In this document: positions 19,546 through 22,369 of the stretch, one piece after another
How the letters are laid out: each line of letters begins with the position of its first letter
Numbering within the stretch: position 1 is the stretch's first letter
From: an uncultured Collinsella sp.
GTDB taxonomy: Bacteria; Actinomycetota; Coriobacteriia; Coriobacteriales; Coriobacteriaceae
Direction: 5' to 3'
Assembly: GCA_900549355.1 (NCBI GenBank)
Contig: UROA01000011.1
Coordinates: 1 to 22,369, forward strand
Length of the DNA stretch: 22,369 bases
Translations under genes and position numbers: made by a program
The notes under the pieces: model-generated
Databases searched by the model: none
What the model was told of the DNA's origin: nothing
Seen by the model: only the letters and a program-made list of their open reading frames with translations

Positions 19546-20694
19546 ATGAAAACCATTAATCGCCTGGCCTCCTTTATCAAGGCCGACCACCGTTATGTAT
19601 ACCTGGGCACGAGCGTTATCGCGGCGCTCGGCCTGGCGTTTAGCCAGCGCAACCCCACGCCGCTGAGCTTCTTGGCCCCCACGGGCGTGTTCCAAGATTG
19701 CCTTTGGGCGATTCTTTGGGCCTGGCTCGTCGTGTCGGCGGCGGCGCTGGTCACCAAGCTCATGCACTGGAGCGACTATCGCGAGGCGTCGCCGTTTGCT
19801 TCCGAGCGCTTCCGTCGCGGCGCGCGCCTGGGCAGCTACGTCGTGGTCGCCATCGCGGCAATCTTTTTCGTGGACCGCTGCGTCATGTCGTTTATCGATC
19901 TGGTGCAGGTGAGCATTGTCTCGGATTCCAACCCCAGCGACTTTTTGTCGAGCCTGGTCTACATGACCTACAAGAGCGGAGACTTCTTCATTCGCGGTAT
20001 CGAGATCACCATCGCGCTTGCCACCTTCGGCACGGTCATCGCATTCTTCCTGGCGCTGCTCTTTGTGTTCCTGCGTATTCAGACGTTCGACCGCGTGGAT
20101 AACGACCTGGTGCGCTTCTTTAAGAGCATCGGCCGCGGCTTTGCGACCGTCTACTCCACCATCGTGCGCGGCACGCCCATGATGGTCCAGGGTCTGCTCA
20201 TCTATTACGCGGGCTTCACCGTTTTGCGCGGCATGGGCTTCGAGACCGCCCAGGCCAACCAGATCTGGAGCACCTTTACCGCTGGCCTCGTCACCATCTC
20301 GCTCAACTCCACCGCCTACATGATGGAGGTCCTGCGCGGCGGCATCGAGTCCATCGATCCCGGCCAGGCCGAGGCGGCGCGCTCGCTGGGCCTTTCGCAG
20401 TGGCAGGCTATGCGCAAGGTCGTGTTCCCCCAGGGCATTAAAAACGCGATTCCGGCGCTCACCAACGAGCTCATCATCAACATCAAGGACTCGTCGGTGC
20501 TCTCGGTCATCGGCGTGTTCGACCTCATGTACGCTACTACCACGGTCGCCGGCGTGTACTACCGCCAGATGGAGGTCTACTGCGTGGCGCTCGTGGTCTA
20601 CCTGATCCTGACGCTCGTGGCGAGCCGCCTGCTCGAGGCCTTTGGCAAAAAGCTCGGTGCCGAGGCTCCTGCCACGCTGCCCAGCTCTAACTAG
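19546..20694 (+). CDS. Polar amino acid ABC transporter permease (HisM/GlnP type)
   Basis: 382-residue inner membrane permease. The C-terminal ~230 residues are the standard HisM/GlnP domain with the EAA loop EAARSLGLSQWQAMRKVVFP, which docks the ATPase, followed by IKNAIPALTNELI and IKDSSVLSVIGVFDL. The N-terminal ~140 residues are extra compared with the usual 220-250: they add about three membrane helices (around TSVIAALGLAF, LWAILWAWLVVSAAALV and SYVVVAIAAIFFV). GGGAGG lies 4 nt before the ATG. Only one permease gene is in the operon, so it probably works as a homodimer. Basic, polar or glutamine-type substrates are all possible; the ArgR-like box hints at arginine. Confidence 0.93.
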   Translation: MKTINRLASFIKADHRYVYLGTSVIAALGLAFSQRNPTPLSFLAPTGVFQDCLWAILWAWLVVSAAALVTKLMHWSDYREASPFASERFRRGARLGSYVVVAIAAIFFVDRCVMSFIDLVQVSIVSDSNPSDFLSSLVYMTYKSGDFFIRGIEITIALATFGTVIAFFLALLFVFLRIQTFDRVDNDLVRFFKSIGRGFATVYSTIVRGTPMMVQGLLIYYAGFTVLRGMGFETAQANQIWSTFTAGLVTISLNSTAYMMEVLRGGIESIDPGQAEAARSLGLSQWQAMRKVVFPQGIKNAIPALTNELIINIKDSSVLSVIGVFDLMYATTTVAGVYYRQMEVYCVALVVYLILTLVASRLLEAFGKKLGAEAPATLPSSN

Positions 20695-20716
20695 GCTTAA
20701 GACGAGGAGAATCATC

Positions 20717-21502
20717 ATGGCAGATACCGCCATTACCGGCGTTGCGGCCGCCGCACAGATCAATGAGCCGCTCATCCGCGTCGAGGGCCTGCGCAAGAGC
20801 TTCGGCTCGCTCGAGGTGCTCAAGGGCATCGACCTGTCCGTTAACCCCGGCGAGGTCGTCACCATTATCGGCGCCTCGGGCTCGGGCAAGTCGACTTTCC
20901 TGCGCTGCCTCAACCTGCTCGAGACTCCGGACGCGGGCCATATCTGGTTCCACGGCCAGGACCTCACGGCCGAGCGCTGCAACATCAACAAGCTGCGCGA
21001 GGACATCGGCATGGTGTTTCAGGGCTTTAACCTGTTCAACAACATGGACGTGCTCGACAACTGCACGCTCGCGCCCGTCACGCTCAAAAAGATGAGCAAG
21101 GCCGAGGCTGAAAAAATTGCGATGGAGCATCTGACGAGCGTGGGGCTCGAAAAGTTCGCGCACGCCGCTGTGGGTCGCCTGTCCGGTGGCCAAAAGCAGC
21201 GCGTGGCCATCGCCCGCGCCCTGTGCATGAATCCGCAGATCATGCTGTTCGACGAGCCGACTTCGGCACTCGACCCCGAGATCGTGGGAGAGGTGCTCGA
21301 GGTCATGCGCAAGCTCGCCGCCGACGGCATGACCATGGTCGTCGTTACGCACGAGATGGCCTTTGCCCGCACGGTGTCCGACCGTGTGGTCTTTATGGAC
21401 AAGGGCGTGGTGCTCGAGGATGCCGCGCCGGCCGAGCTCTTTGGCAACCCCAAACACCAGCGCACCCGCGAGTTCCTCTCGCGTTATCTCGAGGACAAAT
21501 AA
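20717..21502 (+). CDS. Polar amino acid ABC transporter ATP-binding protein (GlnQ/HisP type)
   Basis: 261-residue ATPase powering the transporter. All motifs are canonical: Walker A GASGSGKST (Lys58), Q-loop GMVFQGFNLF, signature LSGGQKQR, Walker B MLFDEPTSALD (Asp179, Glu180) and H-loop VTHEMAFAR (His212). The FNLFNNMDVLDN and LGNP-like (FGNPKHQRTREFLSRYL) segments mark the amino acid subfamily. The ATG at 20717 has GAGGAG 7 nt upstream; open codons further upstream overlap the permease gene without a ribosome site. It follows the permease by 22 bp and ends the operon at a hairpin (21526-21550). Confidence 0.95.
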   Translation: MADTAITGVAAAAQINEPLIRVEGLRKSFGSLEVLKGIDLSVNPGEVVTIIGASGSGKSTFLRCLNLLETPDAGHIWFHGQDLTAERCNINKLREDIGMVFQGFNLFNNMDVLDNCTLAPVTLKKMSKAEAEKIAMEHLTSVGLEKFAHAAVGRLSGGQKQRVAIARALCMNPQIMLFDEPTSALDPEIVGEVLEVMRKLAADGMTMVVVTHEMAFARTVSDRVVFMDKGVVLEDAAPAELFGNPKHQRTREFLSRYLEDK

Positions 21503-21525
21503 CCGACCGCAAACGTTTACGTGGC

Positions 21526-21550
21526 AGGGCCGCTCCGGTGGGGCGGCCCT
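21526..21550 (+). terminator. Terminator of the amino acid ABC operon
   Basis: AGGGCCGC (21526-21533) pairs with GCGGCCCT (21543-21550) around 9 nt, followed by TGTCGTT. The T-tract is weak, but the position 23 bp after the stop and before the peptidase ribosome site fits. Confidence 0.6.
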
Positions 21551-21574
21551 TGTCGTTACAATCGAAAGGATGTC

Positions 21575-22369
21575 ATGGCCGAGGTTTGGCGTTTCTTTGC
21601 GCATGAGGATGATTTTGCCGATATAGACGAGGCTGGTGCGTGCGAGCGCCTGGGCCGTGTGCTGTCGTTTCCGACTATTTCGAGTATGGATGCCGAGGCG
21701 GTGGCCTGGCAGCCGTTCGACGACCTGCGCGCGTATATGCAGCAGGCGTATCCGCGCGTGTTCGCGGCGGGCGAGGTCGAGCTTATCGACCATTCGCTAT
21801 TGGTGACGCTTAGCGGTTCCGACCCTGCCCTCAAACCCGTCATGCTCATGGGCCACATGGACGTGGTTCCCGTGGTACCCGGCACCGAGGCTGACTGGAC
21901 GCATGCCCCCTTTAGCGGACATGTGGACGACACCTACATTTGGGGTCGCGGCGCCATCGATATGAAAGACCAGGTCGCAGGCATCCTGGAGGCCGTTGAG
22001 TATGCGCTGGCGCACGGCTGGCAACACGAACGAACCCTGCTGCTGGCCTTTGGCCAGGACGAGGAGACGACGCAGTACGGCGCAGGCGCCATCGGCCGCG
22101 CGCTCGAGGAGCGCGGCATTGAGCTTGAGTACCTGATCGACGAGGGTGACTATCGTATCGTTCCGGCTGCCGAGTACGGCACAGGTGAGGGTTGGCTTAT
22201 GCATGCCGATCTTGCCGAGAAGGGCTATGCCGATATCGTACTCAAGACGAGAAGCGAAGGCGGGCATTCTTCCAACCCTTACGGTGGCACGTCGCTCGAA
22301 GTGCTCAGCCGCGCCATTGCCGCGATCTGCGATATCGAGTGGCCGGCGCGTGTGACCGATTTGCTTGCC
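21575..22369 (+). CDS. M20-family metallopeptidase (3' end cut by window)
   Basis: 265 codons are present with no stop. It is a zinc-dependent exopeptidase/deacylase of the M20 group, resembling the carboxypeptidase S/PM20D1 branch (DTYIWGRGAIDMK). Metal and catalytic residues visible: His94 and Asp96 in GHMDVVPV, bridging Asp129 in GRGAIDMKD, catalytic Glu163 and metal Glu164 in GQDEETTQYGA. The lid/dimer domain begins at EGGHSSNPYGG. No signal peptide is seen, so it is probably cytosolic, acting on dipeptides or N-acyl amino acids. AAAGGA is 4 nt before the ATG; an earlier ATG in another frame overlaps this motif. It stands next to the amino acid uptake operon but is separated by a terminator. 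Confidence 0.93.
   Translation, partial: MAEVWRFFAHEDDFADIDEAGACERLGRVLSFPTISSMDAEAVAWQPFDDLRAYMQQAYPRVFAAGEVELIDHSLLVTLSGSDPALKPVMLMGHMDVVPVVPGTEADWTHAPFSGHVDDTYIWGRGAIDMKDQVAGILEAVEYALAHGWQHERTLLLAFGQDEETTQYGAGAIGRALEERGIELEYLIDEGDYRIVPAAEYGTGEGWLMHADLAEKGYADIVLKTRSEGGHSSNPYGGTSLEVLSRAIAAICDIEWPARVTDLLA

Noticed and set aside
18571..21012. An 813-codon open frame on the minus strand opposite the amino acid ABC operon
   Set aside because: It covers three well-defined plus-strand genes with ribosome sites and family motifs; its translation is a low-complexity shadow.

Overview
The window is G+C-rich, densely coded bacterial DNA with Shine-Dalgarno starts. Gene content (multidrug ABC half-transporters with MarR regulators, a polar amino acid ABC operon, AAA+/DUF4143 ATPases) and a family of palindromic intergenic repeats suggest an intestinal actinobacterium of the Coriobacteriia, most likely a Collinsella. 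This assignment is inference; no rRNA or other marker gene is present.

Layout, left to right. (1) 1-9227, minus strand: two parallel operons, each marR - degenerate ABC half - consensus ABC half. The first pair (1-3574, marR at 3696-4136) runs off the left edge. The second (5005-9227) is complete. Motif differences mark each pair as a heterodimeric exporter with one consensus and one degenerate ATP site. A RelE/ParE-type toxin with a Phd/YefM-type antitoxin (4246-4816) lies between them. (2) 9228-9784: a long intergenic region made mostly of repeats (tandem 27-mers, a 55-bp hairpin, a 152-bp element with 27-bp inverted ends). (3) 9785-10931, plus: a pyridoxal/pyridoxamine kinase translationally coupled to a Cys-rich TIGR04076-type protein. 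(4) 10940-16467: two AAA+/DUF4143 ATPase genes, each preceded by a short array of repeats or palindromes and each bracketed by copies of the same 33-bp palindrome. Between them lie a low-molecular-weight tyrosine phosphatase, an orphan palindrome array and an MFS exporter. (5) 16543-18416, plus: an acidic single-pass membrane protein of unknown function and a LacX-type aldose 1-epimerase. (6) 18610-21502, plus: a polar amino acid ABC operon (Tat-type lipoprotein, permease, ATPase) behind an ArgR-box-like palindrome. (7) 21575 to the right edge: an M20 metallopeptidase, truncated by the window.

The least explained structure is the repeat architecture around the DUF4143 ATPases. Array 1 has three direct repeats at an exact 33-bp period. 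Array 2 has two 35-bp palindromes at a 40-bp period. A third array has three 29-bp palindromes, again at an exact 33-bp period, and has no ATPase next to it. The array sequences differ while the design (2-3 phased units, in two cases just upstream of an ATPase start) is shared. This fits a family of ATPases that each recognise their own operator or target array. That reading is a hypothesis and needs comparison across genomes.

Regulation is readable at several points: a shared palindrome GTAGCAWGYTAC before both marR and the ABC genes of the first exporter operon, an inverted repeat overlapping the -10 box of the second marR promoter, and a direct repeat covering the -10 box of the toxin-antitoxin promoter. 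All five gene overlaps in the window are exactly 8 bp (ATGNNTAA/TAG).
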